Assembly: GCA_900541855.1 (NCBI GenBank)
Contig: UQLD01000023.1
Coordinates: 1 to 38,705 of the forward strand
Length of the DNA: 38,705 bases
Origin: an uncultured Collinsella sp.
GTDB lineage: Bacteria; Actinomycetota; Coriobacteriia; Coriobacteriales; Coriobacteriaceae
Direction: 5' to 3'
Part shown: piece after piece, positions 21,818 to 30,292 of the stretch
How the letters are laid out: the number at the start of each line of letters is the position of its first letter
Numbering within the stretch: the stretch's first letter is position 1
Made by a program: the position numbers and the translations under genes
The notes under the pieces: generated by a model
What the model saw: only the letters and a program-made list of their open reading frames with translations
Told to the model about the DNA's origin: nothing
The model's database searches: none

Positions 21818-22360
21818 TTACTTGTCGTCGTTCAGATTTTGCTTGATGTCGTTCGCGGCATCGGCGGCGTGATTCATAAGGTTGTTGATGCTGCCGGGCA
21901 CGTCGCCGTCGCTGTCGATGCGGTAGCGCATGCCAAAGAACAGGCCAATCAGCATCAGCCAAATCGTAGCGCCCCAGGCAAACAGGGCGATGATGGGGAT
22001 CAGGATGGGGATGTTGAGGATGATCGCATCGCGGCGCGTGGCGATAAACTTGGTGTCCAGGCTCAGGCGGAAGAGCTTTTTGAGGTACTCCCATACGCTG
22101 TCCATCTTCTTGGAGAAGTCGGTCTTTTCGCTCGACTTCTCGTAGGCGGCCTGCGCGGCGACCATCTCGGCTGAGGGCTCATCGACTGGCGCGGACTCGG
22201 TGGCGGCGTGCGCCGACGTGGTCTGCGTCTTGCCCTGCGACTCGAGCCAAATGATGGCGTCCAAAACGTTGCCGTCGGCGGCGTCGAGCGCGGCCTTGGC
22301 ATCGGTGTAGCTCACGTTGCACTTGGTGCGGATGGTTTCAACTTTTTCGAGGTCGTCCAT
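21818..22360 (-). CDS. DUF4342-domain membrane protein with UBA-like N-terminus
   Basis: The 180-residue product starts with a UBA/EF-Ts-like three-helix segment (VETIRTKCNVSYTDAKAALDAADGN split as TIRTKCNVSYTDAK then AALDAADGNVLDAIIWLE), followed by a charged linker, and a DUF4342 region with a hydrophobic helix near 113-140 (IPILIPIIALFAWG, IWLMLIGLFFGMRYR). Function is unknown for the family. It is the first gene of a three-gene operon, 18 bases before the response regulator, so it may be a sensor accessory or envelope-stress effector of that system. Confidence 0.8.
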   Translation of the reverse strand: MDDLEKVETIRTKCNVSYTDAKAALDAADGNVLDAIIWLESQGKTQTTSAHAATESAPVDEPSAEMVAAQAAYEKSSEKTDFSKKMDSVWEYLKKLFRLSLDTKFIATRRDAIILNIPILIPIIALFAWGATIWLMLIGLFFGMRYRIDSDGDVPGSINNLMNHAADAANDIKQNLNDDK

Positions 22361-22718
22361 GACCTGTCCTTTCGTTCGATGGGCGCGACGCCGGGCGATT
22401 TGCCCGGGCGCGAGCGTTGCGTTCGGCGGTCTGCGTTGCGCGGCGCCGCCCCGCCCTTGGTCGAACTCTATAGTGCAGGTTATAGATTAAGCGATTCTTG
22501 AGCCAAGATTAATGTTGGATGAGTTTTTGGGTAGCGGTGGGAAAAGTATTAGACCTCGATAGCGGGGGATGGGGTGCCGGTGCAAAACGGCGTCAAAGGT
22601 TGGTCGAGCAGGCGGTTTCTCCATTGATGCCCGCACGGCATGGGACACTTACCCTGCCGCCCTGCTCTGCCGCGGCGGCATGTACCCAAACAACGACCCT
22701 CTAAGGAGTTCGATACCA
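22361..22718. other. Intergenic region between divergent genes
   Basis: These 358 bases separate the DUF4342 operon (minus) from a small membrane-protein gene (plus). I see a short GC hairpin near 22391-22408 (CCGGGCGATTTGCCCGGG) and an AT-rich stretch at about 22468-22540 that should hold the promoters. No -35/-10 pair is convincing, and no coding region is supported. Confidence 0.5.
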
Positions 22719-22958
22719 ATGAGCGATAACACCAAGCATCTCGCAAAGAAGTGCGTCAAGGACGCGGGGCCGTGCCTCGCGTTGTGCCTTGCCGGCGCAG
22801 CGGTCGCGCTGCTGGCTGTTCTGGGGCCATTCGACGTGCTCCGAAGTGCCAGTTCTCTGCACGTTTGCATGGCCCTTGCCGGCGCCATGATGACCGGCGG
22901 CGTGCTCGATCTGGTTTTTTGGGTGCTTGACCCGTTTGGATGGAAGAACGAAGGGTAA
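22719..22958 (+). CDS. Small two-helix membrane protein, unknown
   Basis: A 79-residue protein with two predicted transmembrane helices (about 17-36, CLALCLAGAAVALLAVLG, and 48-70, HVCMALAGAMMTGG onward), a basic N-terminus (KHLAKKCVKD) and four Cys residues. AAGGAG lies 11 bases before the ATG. It is not recognised as a named family. It sits alone between a divergent operon and a phosphoesterase gene 85 bases away. Confidence 0.65.
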   Translation: MSDNTKHLAKKCVKDAGPCLALCLAGAAVALLAVLGPFDVLRSASSLHVCMALAGAMMTGGVLDLVFWVLDPFGWKNEG

Positions 22959-23043
22959 GCCCTAAGGGATGGAAGGGCTGGAACGGTTGGCTTAGTGATC
23001 GTGCAGAATGTGGGCTAGCGACTTACAGGGAAGTGGTAATCCG

Positions 23044-23769
23044 ATGACGGTCTATGTAACAGGCGATATTCATGGCGGCGCTGACATGCAAAAGCTCCGC
23101 GATTGGGAGCTTGGGGATAGCCTGGCGAGCGACGACTATCTCATCATCGCGGGCGACTTTGGCTTTCCCTGGGACTTTTCTACCGAGGAATGTGCCGATA
23201 TTGCTTGGCTGGAGTCGCGCCCCTACACCGTGCTGTTTGTCGACGGCAACCACGAGCGTTTCGATCACTGGGCGGAACGCCCCATGGAGTTGTGGCACGG
23301 TGGGCTGACGCAGCGCCTGTCGGATACCTCGCCCATACGGCGCCTGACGCGCGGCGAGGTTTTTGAGCTCGACGGCTCAACGGTCTTTACCATGGGCGGC
23401 GCCACGAGCGTGGACAAGGAATACCGCATTCCGTATTCCAGCTGGTGGCCGCAGGAGCTGCCGGACGAGCGCAACTTTGAGGAGGCGCGGGCAAAGCTCG
23501 ACAGCGTGGGCTGGACGGTCGACTACGTGATCACTCACACCTGCTCTACGCGCATGCTTTCGTCCACGCTTTATCCAGCGTCCGGCTGGAATTGCCCCTC
23601 CGTTGATCGGCTTACGGCATTTTTCGATGAGCTGGAAGACCGCTTGGACTACAAGCGCTGGTACTACGGGCATTTTCATCGGGATACCAACCCGGCCGAG
23701 CGTCACACCGTGCTCTACGACTGCATCGTTCGCTTGGGTGACGAACTCCAGCCCTGGGATGTTGCGTAG
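23044..23769 (+). CDS. Calcineurin-like metallophosphoesterase
   Basis: The 241-residue enzyme shows the five metal motifs: VTGDIHG (Asp8, His10), IIAGDFGFPW, FVDGNHERFD, VITHTC and YGHFHRD. The arrangement, with a long GGATSVDKEYR segment before the fourth motif, is that of the uncharacterised metallophosphatase family common in gut bacteria and in some phages. Substrate unknown. The start at 23044 follows GGGAAG by 9 bases. Confidence 0.88.
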   Translation: MTVYVTGDIHGGADMQKLRDWELGDSLASDDYLIIAGDFGFPWDFSTEECADIAWLESRPYTVLFVDGNHERFDHWAERPMELWHGGLTQRLSDTSPIRRLTRGEVFELDGSTVFTMGGATSVDKEYRIPYSSWWPQELPDERNFEEARAKLDSVGWTVDYVITHTCSTRMLSSTLYPASGWNCPSVDRLTAFFDELEDRLDYKRWYYGHFHRDTNPAERHTVLYDCIVRLGDELQPWDVA

Positions 23770-23784
23770 AGGCGGGGTGGCTGG

Positions 23785-24786
23785 CTACTCGACCGTTACA
23801 GTGATGTTCTCCCGATGCGCGCGGATGACGTCCCAGCTAAAGTGCTCGACCAGCTGCTCGGCGGTACGCGGCGTGGTGTCCGGCGCGATGCCTGTTTGCC
23901 CGGCGAGCCATCCCAACAGTGCCTCGGGTGTGCCAAAGCGGGTGCGGAGCTCGCCCAGGTCCAGATCGCGATCGCGCTTGGAAAGGCGGCGGCCGTCCGG
24001 TGACATGAGCAGCGGAATGTGCGCGTAGTGCGGCGTGGGCAGTCCCAGCAGATGTTGCAGATAGATCTGGCGCGGCGTGGAACCAAGCAGGTCGCATCCG
24101 CGTACGATCTCGGTGACGCCCATGGCAGCGTCGTCGACCACCACGGCCAGCTGATAGGCAAACACGCCGTCGCTGCGGCGCACCAAAAAGTCACCGCACT
24201 CGGTGGCGAGTGCTTCGCATTGGGCTCCGTACGTGCGGTCCACGAATTCGATCACGTCGCTGGCGAGGTCGTCGACGGTGGGCACGCGCAGGCGCGTGGC
24301 CGGAGCACGCAGGGCACTGCGGCGGGTGATTTCATCAGCAGAAAGACCTCTGCAGGCGCCGCGGTAGATGGGCGTGCCGTCGCTGGCGTGCGGCGCGCTC
24401 GCGGCGTGGAGTTCGGCACGCGTGCAAAAACAGGGATAGGTGAGGCCGGCGTCTTGCAGCTGGCGCAGGGCGTCCTCGTACAGATCCGGGCGATCGTGCT
24501 GGTAGTAGGGGCCTTCGTCCCACTCGAGCCCCAGCCAGGTCAGATCGTCAATCAGTTGAGCGGCAAGTTCCGGGCGCTTGCAGCGATCGTCCAGGTCCTC
24601 GATACGCAACACGATGCTGCCGCCCTGGCTGCGGGCCGAAAGCCATGCGCACAAGCAGCTGAACACGTTGCCCAAGTGCATGCGGCCCGAGGGCGACGGG
24701 GCAAAGCGGCCCACGACGGGGGTGGGCACTGCCGTTGCTGGTGCGTCCGCGGCGGGCGTTGCTATGTTGCGTGTTTTGATATCCAT
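23785..24786 (-). CDS. gluQ: Glutamyl-Q tRNA(Asp) synthetase
   Basis: The 333-residue protein is a class I glutamyl-tRNA-synthetase paralogue without an anticodon-binding domain. It keeps the HIGH-like FAPSPSGRMHLGN, zinc-site residues in YPCFCTR and YRGACRG, and the KMSKS-like GRRLSKRDRD. GluQ attaches glutamate to queuosine in tRNA(Asp). The truncation after the catalytic domain distinguishes it from GltX. The ATG at 24786 has no Shine-Dalgarno site, and a -10-like TATACT ends seven bases before it, so the mRNA may be leaderless. A much longer upstream reading lacks family similarity. Confidence 0.88.
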   Translation of the reverse strand: MDIKTRNIATPAADAPATAVPTPVVGRFAPSPSGRMHLGNVFSCLCAWLSARSQGGSIVLRIEDLDDRCKRPELAAQLIDDLTWLGLEWDEGPYYQHDRPDLYEDALRQLQDAGLTYPCFCTRAELHAASAPHASDGTPIYRGACRGLSADEITRRSALRAPATRLRVPTVDDLASDVIEFVDRTYGAQCEALATECGDFLVRRSDGVFAYQLAVVVDDAAMGVTEIVRGCDLLGSTPRQIYLQHLLGLPTPHYAHIPLLMSPDGRRLSKRDRDLDLGELRTRFGTPEALLGWLAGQTGIAPDTTPRTAEQLVEHFSWDVIRAHRENITVTVE

Positions 24787-24793
24787 GCGGATG

Positions 24794-24799
24794 AGTATA
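24794..24799 (-). promoter_or_regulatory. -10 element of gluQ, suggesting a leaderless start
   Basis: TATACT on the minus strand ends seven bases before the gluQ ATG, so transcription would start at or next to the A of ATG. Confidence 0.5.
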
Positions 24800-24922
24800 G
24801 CGCGGGGCTTGGCAGGGAAGGCGTTGCCGCGCTCACAAGTTGGCGGCGGTGCGCATTGCGCACGGTGGGTTTGCGGCTCAAGGTCTCGATCGCTGCGTAC
24901 CGACTTAGCCTCACAAACGACA

Positions 24923-24958
24923 GAAACCCCGGCAGCTCTTCGCAACTGCCGGGGTTTC
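24923..24958. terminator. 13-bp hairpin in the gluQ/DUF2207 intergenic region
   Basis: GAAACCCCGGCAG pairs perfectly with CTGCCGGGGTTTC around ten bases. It lies in the 515-base divergent gap (24787-25301), where no gene ends on either strand, so it may be a leftover or a repeat rather than a working terminator. A second dyad (CGAGCGAACGG with CCGTTTTCGCTCG) is near 24982-25013. The rest of the gap shows no gene. Confidence 0.5.
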
Positions 24959-25137
24959 CGCGGAAAAGGGGGACATGATCCTCGAGCGAACGGCAAAGGG
25001 GCAAACCGTTTTCGCTCGACTGCTTTATGCCCCTCGGCTGGCGGCTCAGTCAGCGCATGCCGCGCCCACACAAAGCCGCTACACCTGTGACGGAGCTGTG
25101 AAGTGGTATCTATTGCTGGCGCAGGCCATGCCAAGGG

Positions 25138-25180
25138 TGTCCCTAATGACTGGTCATTTAAGAACGTCCCCAATGACTGG
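25138..25180 (+). repeat. 43-bp GACTGGTCATTTAAGAACG repeat, copy 1
   Basis: This segment recurs at 27654-27696 with five or six transitions. Both contain TCATTTAAGAACGTCCCCAA and two GACT-R-G boxes 25-30 bases apart. The copies bracket the DUF2207 gene and the MITE-like element on the same strand. Confidence 0.8.
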
Positions 25181-25301
25181 CTGTTGGGGTGCGGGTGTGA
25201 CTTTCATCCCGTTTGGCGCTCCGGTCGCCTAGATGTTCGTCATGCGTACCCGCAAACGTGGGACAATGGCGCTGTTGGTTTTACAGACAAAGGATGTGCC
25301 T

Positions 25302-27245
25302 ATGAACACCCTCGCCGCCAAAGTCAGCCGGCAGCGCCACCTGTTTGCGCGATTCGCTTCCGTCTGCGTGCTCGTCGCGCTTGCGTTGTTGCTGCTGCCT
25401 GTCGCCGCGCACGCCGACGGCTACTCCATGACCCAGACCTATATCAGTGCCACGGTCGAGGCCGATGGATCGCTGACCGTTGTCGAGGGACGCCAGTTTG
25501 ATTTCGACGACGACATCAACGGCGTGTTTTGGGAGATCAATACGGGCTCCAACCAGCAGGGCGGCACGGCGGGCGTCGACGTGCTGAGTGTCGAGGAAGA
25601 GGACACCGCGTTTAACAAAGTCGATAGCGCGAACAAGGGCGACTCTGGCGTCTACACGGTCGAGCAGACCAGTGACGGCGTAAGGATTAAGGTGTTCAGC
25701 CCCCACGAGAGCGGCGACAGCGCGATCTATTATGTGGGCTACACCATGACCGGTGCGGTTATGAACTGGGCCGATACCGCCGAGCTCTACTGGAAGTTCG
25801 TGGGCGACGGCTGGTCTGCGGATTCCGACGATGTCGAGATGGAAGTGCGCTTCGCTAATGCCGCTGCCGGGACGGCGGCCGTCAAGGGCGATAATTTCCG
25901 CGCATGGGGCCACGGCCCGCTGACGGGCGATGTATCGCTCGATGCGGACGAACCCATGGTCACCTATACCATTCCCTGTGTGCATCAGGGCGAATTCGCC
26001 GAGGCACGCATCGCCTTCCCTAGCGACTGGGTGCCGCAACTTACCGCCTCGGGCGAAGAGCGCATGTCAACGATCATGAGCGAAGAGAAGGAATGGGCCG
26101 ACGAGGCTAACGCCCGCCGCGCTCACGCTCGCATGATTGCCAATGCACTTGCCGTGCTAAGTGTTGTCGCGGCGTTGGCCTTTACCGGCACAATCGTTGT
26201 GCTTAAGCTGCGCAAGCGCAAGCCCAAGCCGCTTTTCCGGGACGAATATTTCCGCGATGTGCCTTCGGCCGACCATCCCGCCGTGCTTTCGGCTCTCATG
26301 AGCTGGAACGAGGTGCCCGATCAGGCATATATCGCCACGCTTATGAAGCTCACCGACGACCGTGTGATCAAGCTGGAGCAGGCGGCCGTGACCAAGGCCA
26401 AGAAGGGTCTGTTGGGGCGTGAAAAAGAAGAGCAGACGTATCGCGTGACGGTGAGTGATGCGGGCTGGGAGTCGGCCAAGGGCATTGACCACATGGTGCT
26501 CAAGGTCTTCTTTGCCGGTGCTAAGCCTGACGAGAACGGCGATCGCTCGCGCACGTTCGACGAGCTGCAGCACTACGTCAAGCAGCACGCTACACCCGTG
26601 GGCGACAAGCTCGAGGACTATCAGAACACCGTTAAGGGCAAGCTGGCCGATAGCGAGTACGTTGCCTCGGACGGCATTGTTGCAATGGTGTTTTGCCTGG
26701 TTCTTGGTGTCCTGATTGCCTTTGTTCCCGTGGGATCCATCTTCTTTACCGATGGCGCACAGGCGAACATTACCGCCGCGGTTATCTCGGTGCCGATTGT
26801 GCTGGTGGGTATCGGCGTGGGCCTTACGTTCCGCCGCTTTACGCCGGAGGGCGCCGAGGTGGCGGCTCGCTGCAAGGCACTTAAGCATTGGCTCGAGGAC
26901 TTCACTCGTCTAAAGGAAGCCGTCCCCGGCGATCTGGTGCTGTGGAACAAGCTGCTGGTGATGGGCGTTGCCCTGGGCGTTTCGAAAGAAGTGCTGCGAC
27001 AGCTGGCCGAGGCCGTGCCTGCGGACCTGCGCAACAGCGACGATTTCTACGACAACTACCCCTGCTACTGGTGGTATTACCATCACTACGGCAACGAGTC
27101 TCCGCTCGATTCGTTCAATGATGTGTATCACGAGACCATCCGCGAGCTGGCTTCGAGTTCCGATAGCTCGAGCGGCGGCGGTGGCGGTGGCTTTTCCGGT
27201 GGCGGCGGTGGCGGCGTCGGCGGAGGAGGCGGCGGAACGTTCTAG
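25302..27245 (+). CDS. DUF2207-family membrane protein
   Basis: The 647-residue protein has a signal peptide (hydrophobic core 20-34, cleavage probably after AHA at 36-38), a large beta-rich extracellular DUF2207 domain (about 40-270), a transmembrane helix near 277-300, a cytoplasmic or outer domain with KLTDDRVIKLEQ and DEYFRDVPSADHPAV motifs, two further helices near 462-512, and a C-terminus with a Trp/Tyr/His-rich PCYWWYYHHYG patch and a Gly-rich tail (last 18 residues), as is typical of the family. The function of DUF2207 proteins is not established. The ATG at 25302 follows AAAGGA by six bases; an earlier ATG at 25233 lacks a site and would hide the signal peptide. Confidence 0.85.
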   Translation: MNTLAAKVSRQRHLFARFASVCVLVALALLLLPVAAHADGYSMTQTYISATVEADGSLTVVEGRQFDFDDDINGVFWEINTGSNQQGGTAGVDVLSVEEEDTAFNKVDSANKGDSGVYTVEQTSDGVRIKVFSPHESGDSAIYYVGYTMTGAVMNWADTAELYWKFVGDGWSADSDDVEMEVRFANAAAGTAAVKGDNFRAWGHGPLTGDVSLDADEPMVTYTIPCVHQGEFAEARIAFPSDWVPQLTASGEERMSTIMSEEKEWADEANARRAHARMIANALAVLSVVAALAFTGTIVVLKLRKRKPKPLFRDEYFRDVPSADHPAVLSALMSWNEVPDQAYIATLMKLTDDRVIKLEQAAVTKAKKGLLGREKEEQTYRVTVSDAGWESAKGIDHMVLKVFFAGAKPDENGDRSRTFDELQHYVKQHATPVGDKLEDYQNTVKGKLADSEYVASDGIVAMVFCLVLGVLIAFVPVGSIFFTDGAQANITAAVISVPIVLVGIGVGLTFRRFTPEGAEVAARCKALKHWLEDFTRLKEAVPGDLVLWNKLLVMGVALGVSKEVLRQLAEAVPADLRNSDDFYDNYPCYWWYYHHYGNESPLDSFNDVYHETIRELASSSDSSSGGGGGGFSGGGGGGVGGGGGGTF

Positions 27246-27364
27246 CGAGCGCTTGCTTTGGGGTGGATCTTTCTGGGCGGTTGCCAGGGAAGATTCATCC
27301 CATTTTTGTGCATCGAAACGGGCCATACTTTCCGCTGCGGACCTTCGCGCAAGGGGCAGTGGGC

Positions 27365-27582
27365 AAAAAATGCCAAATATGAGTACTGTTGCCTAGATTG
27401 TCACATTTGTTTGTACTAAATAATGGACTCCTAACGATATTATTTCTCGTTAGGAGTCCATTTTATTGTACATTTGGGGAGATACGTTAGTTCATCCGAC
27501 GCGCCGAGACGCCTAAGAGACCCGAAAAAGCCGAATTGCGCTGCTACTAAAAAGGTAACAGTACTCATTTTTGATGTTTTTT
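27365..27582. mobile_element. MITE-like 218-bp palindromic element
   Basis: The 29-base ends at 27365-27393 and 27554-27582 are inverted repeats with 24 of 29 matches, both carrying AAAAAA and ATGAGTACTGTT. Inside, AATGGACTCCTAACGA (27422-27437) pairs perfectly with 27447-27462 around a 9-base loop, flanked by near-complementary GTAC boxes. The element is AT-rich against GC-rich surroundings. No transposase is encoded, and no clear target-site duplication is visible. The 27246-27761 gap holds this element, the 43-bp repeat and no supported gene. Confidence 0.65.
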
Positions 27583-27653
27583 GACCACAGCTATTTGCAG
27601 ACCCCCTATAGGGCGATGCCAACGAGGGCTTCGGCGGCCGTTTTGATCAAGAC

Positions 27654-27696
27654 TGTCCCCAGCGACTAGTCATTTAAGAACGTCCCCAATGACTAG
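27654..27696 (+). repeat. 43-bp GACTRGTCATTTAAGAACG repeat, copy 2
   Basis: See copy 1 at 25138-25180. It is followed by two more GAGTGTCCC boxes (near 27714 and 27741), suggesting a degenerate tandem of the same unit just before the GNAT stop codon. Confidence 0.78.
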
Positions 27697-27761
27697 GTGT
27701 GGTTGCCGCCAAGGAGTGTCCCGGGGTGCCGGCATAAAAGGAGTGTCCCTAACTGCTGGGT

Positions 27762-28403
27762 TTAGGCTGTTAGATCGAGTTCGTAGAGGAAGCTTTCGCG
27801 CGGCATGTCGTGACGGCGCTCTTCGCGGTTGGCGCGGTGCGTGGCCGTGCGCTTAAAGCCGTGCAGCTCGTAGAACTTCCACGAGCAGTTGGAGTCGGTG
27901 TACAGGTGCGCCCTCGTCGCTCCAAGCGAGGACAGGTGCGAGACGGCGGCATCGAGCAGAACCGTGCCAACGCCCAGGCCATGGACATCGCGATCCACGG
28001 CAAGCAACGTGACCTCGTTGTCGTGCGGCAACGGGCTGCTCTCGAGCAGGCGGTTGTTGGTTCGGATGGTTGCGCGCACAAACGAGAGATACTCGGCGCA
28101 CGCATCGGGCTCTAGCTCACGCATCTGCGATAGCAGCGCGCGTTCGGTATCCATCCAATGCTCGTTGATAGTGACGCCGGGGTTCTGTCCTGCGCGTGCA
28201 AGTGCAATACCGCGCGCCTCGCCGTCAATCACCGCAACCTGCGAAAACGTCGATGACGAAAGGCAATAGGCGAGGTCGCACGCGGCCTCAAGGCGGTTGT
28301 ACTCATCGTTATCCGAATTGTTATGCCAAAGCTGCTGCAGAATCAGCGCGATGGCGTCGAAGTCTTCGGTATCAAACGGTCGGTAGAGAACCCGCGAGAC
28401 CAT
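27762..28403 (-). CDS. GNAT-family N-acetyltransferase
   Basis: This 213-residue protein has the acetyl-CoA-binding motif A of GNAT enzymes, with VTLLAVDRDVHGLGVGTVLLD, and motif B around LYTDSNCSWKFYELHGFKR. The N-terminal half (RPFDTEDFDAIALIL) is the usual first strand and helix. Substrate cannot be inferred. AAAGAGG lies 6 bases before the ATG. It is divergent from purH with a 277-base gap in which I see no gene. Confidence 0.85.
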   Translation of the reverse strand: MVSRVLYRPFDTEDFDAIALILQQLWHNNSDNDEYNRLEAACDLAYCLSSSTFSQVAVIDGEARGIALARAGQNPGVTINEHWMDTERALLSQMRELEPDACAEYLSFVRATIRTNNRLLESSPLPHDNEVTLLAVDRDVHGLGVGTVLLDAAVSHLSSLGATRAHLYTDSNCSWKFYELHGFKRTATHRANREERRHDMPRESFLYELDLTA

Positions 28404-28680
28404 GGTGCCTCTTTCTTTCGCGGATGCATATCGAGCACAGTTCTACCACGCCATTGGCATCTAATTATGGTGCCCCTGTGTTCCATGAACTCACCGTGCC
28501 CGGTGCCGTGCCCATCCCCTCTGCTCGCAAACTTTTTCTGCATATGCGCCCGTTGCGGGGTGCATCGATGCGCTCGATGCGCTACATTAAATCAGTATTT
28601 TCAATGCCGCTGCGCGAGCGCTGCAGATCGACGTATCACCGACTCACAGAGCACGGCGGCGTACCAGACAGGAGGACTGC

Positions 28681-30288
28681 ATGGGATCTGATGTGAAGAT
28701 CGCACGCGCGTTGATCTCGGTTACCGATAAGACGGGCGTCGTCGATTTCGCACGGACGCTGGTTGACGACTTTGGCGTCGAGATCATCTCTACGGGCGGC
28801 ACGGCTCGTGCCATCGAGGACGCGGGCGTTCCCGTAACCCCCATCGAGGAGTTCACGGGCTATCCCGAGATGATGGACGGCCGCGTCAAGACGCTGCACC
28901 CCAAGGTTCACGGCGCGCTGCTGGCCCGCCGCGATTCCGAGCAGCACATGCAGGAGGCGGCTCAGCACGGCATTAAGCTGATCGACCTGGTCGTCGTCAA
29001 CCTGTACGAGTTCGAGAAGACCGTCGCCAACCCCGAGGTCACCTTCGCGGACGCCATCGAGCACATCGACATCGGTGGCCCCTCCATGCTGCGCTCTGCC
29101 GCCAAGAACGCCACGAGCGTTACCGTCATTTCCGATCCGGCCGACTATGATGCCGTCCTGGCCGAGATGCACGAGACCGGTGGCTGCACCACGCTTTCCA
29201 CCCGTCGTCGCCTGCAGGTGAAGGTCTACCAGACCACCGCCGCCTACGACACGGCCATCTCCCGCTGGCTCGCCGCCCAGGCAAGCGACGTGGCGGACAC
29301 CTCTGCCAAGCTCGAGATTTCGCTGGAGAAGGTCGACGACCTGCGCTATGGCGAGAACCCGCAGCAGAAAGCCACAGTCTATCGCTTTGCCGAGGGCTGC
29401 GAGAACACCGCGAGCTCGCAGTTCCCGCTCGTGGGCTCCAAGCAGATCCAGGGCAAGCCGCTCAGCTACAACAACTATCTGGATGCCGACGCCGCCTGGA
29501 ACCTGGTCCGCGAGTTCGACGAGCCGGCCTGCGTAATCCTCAAGCACCAGAACCCCTGCGGTTCCGCCGTTGCCGAGGACATCACGGCTGCCTACGACCG
29601 CGCTTTTGCCTGCGATCCCAAGAGCGCCTTCGGCGGCATCATCGCCTGCAACCGCGAGGTTCCCTTTGATCTGGTTGAGCACTTTGCCGATCAGAACAAG
29701 CAGTTCGTCGAGGTCATCATCGCCCCGAGCTACACCGCCGAGGCGCTCGAGCGCATGGCCAAGCGCCCCAACCTGCGCGTGCTGGCCACCGGCGGCGTGG
29801 ACCACGGCGCCCAGGTGGAGCTGCGCTCCGTCGACGGCGGCATGCTGGTGCAGGAGGTCGACCACGTGACCGAGGATCCTGCGACCTTTACGTTCCCCAC
29901 CGACCGCAAGCCCACCGACGCCGAGATGGCCGAGCTCGAGTTTGCCTGGAAGGTCTGCAAGGGCGTCAAGTCCAACGCCATCCTGGTTTCCAAGGGTAAG
30001 GCCGGCATTGGCATGGGCCCGGGTCAGCCCAACCGCGTTGACTCTGCGCTGCTTGCCTGCGAGCGCGCCGAGGACTTCTGCGAGCGCGAGGGCGTGGAGA
30101 AGGGCGGCTTTGCCTGTGCAAGCGACGCGTTCTTCCCGTTCCGCGACAACGTCGACGTGCTCGCCGCGCACGGCGTGACCTGCATCATCCAGCCCGGCGG
30201 CTCCAAGCGCGACGACGAGAGCGTCCAGGCCTGCAACGAGCATGGTATTGCGATGGTCTTCACAGGGGCCAGGCATTTTAGGCACTAG
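28681..30288 (+). CDS. purH: AICAR transformylase / IMP cyclohydrolase
   Basis: The 535-residue bifunctional enzyme performs the last two steps of IMP synthesis, formylating AICAR with 10-formyl-THF and closing the ring. The N-terminal cyclohydrolase domain (1-200) has ISTGGTARA and VKTLHPKVHGALL; the C-terminal transformylase domain has YGENPQQKA, KHQNPCG, DPKSAFGG, GIGMGPGQPNRVDSA and the final PGGSKRDDE with FTGARHFRH. GGAGGA precedes the ATG. AICAR released by HisFH feeds into this enzyme, so it links metabolically to the his operon. The family-1 palindrome begins 5 bases after the stop. Confidence 0.97.
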   Translation: MGSDVKIARALISVTDKTGVVDFARTLVDDFGVEIISTGGTARAIEDAGVPVTPIEEFTGYPEMMDGRVKTLHPKVHGALLARRDSEQHMQEAAQHGIKLIDLVVVNLYEFEKTVANPEVTFADAIEHIDIGGPSMLRSAAKNATSVTVISDPADYDAVLAEMHETGGCTTLSTRRRLQVKVYQTTAAYDTAISRWLAAQASDVADTSAKLEISLEKVDDLRYGENPQQKATVYRFAEGCENTASSQFPLVGSKQIQGKPLSYNNYLDADAAWNLVREFDEPACVILKHQNPCGSAVAEDITAAYDRAFACDPKSAFGGIIACNREVPFDLVEHFADQNKQFVEVIIAPSYTAEALERMAKRPNLRVLATGGVDHGAQVELRSVDGGMLVQEVDHVTEDPATFTFPTDRKPTDAEMAELEFAWKVCKGVKSNAILVSKGKAGIGMGPGQPNRVDSALLACERAEDFCEREGVEKGGFACASDAFFPFRDNVDVLAAHGVTCIIQPGGSKRDDESVQACNEHGIAMVFTGARHFRH

Positions 30289-30292
30289 AGGC

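Noticed and set aside
27440..27622. A 60-codon minus-strand peptide gene inside the MITE-like element
   Set aside because: It overlaps the inverted ends, lacks a ribosome-binding site and would consist of repeat sequence, so it is more likely a by-product of the element.
28404..28680. Purine riboswitch before purH
   Set aside because: I could not find the conserved three-way junction sequences or a terminator hairpin in the leader.
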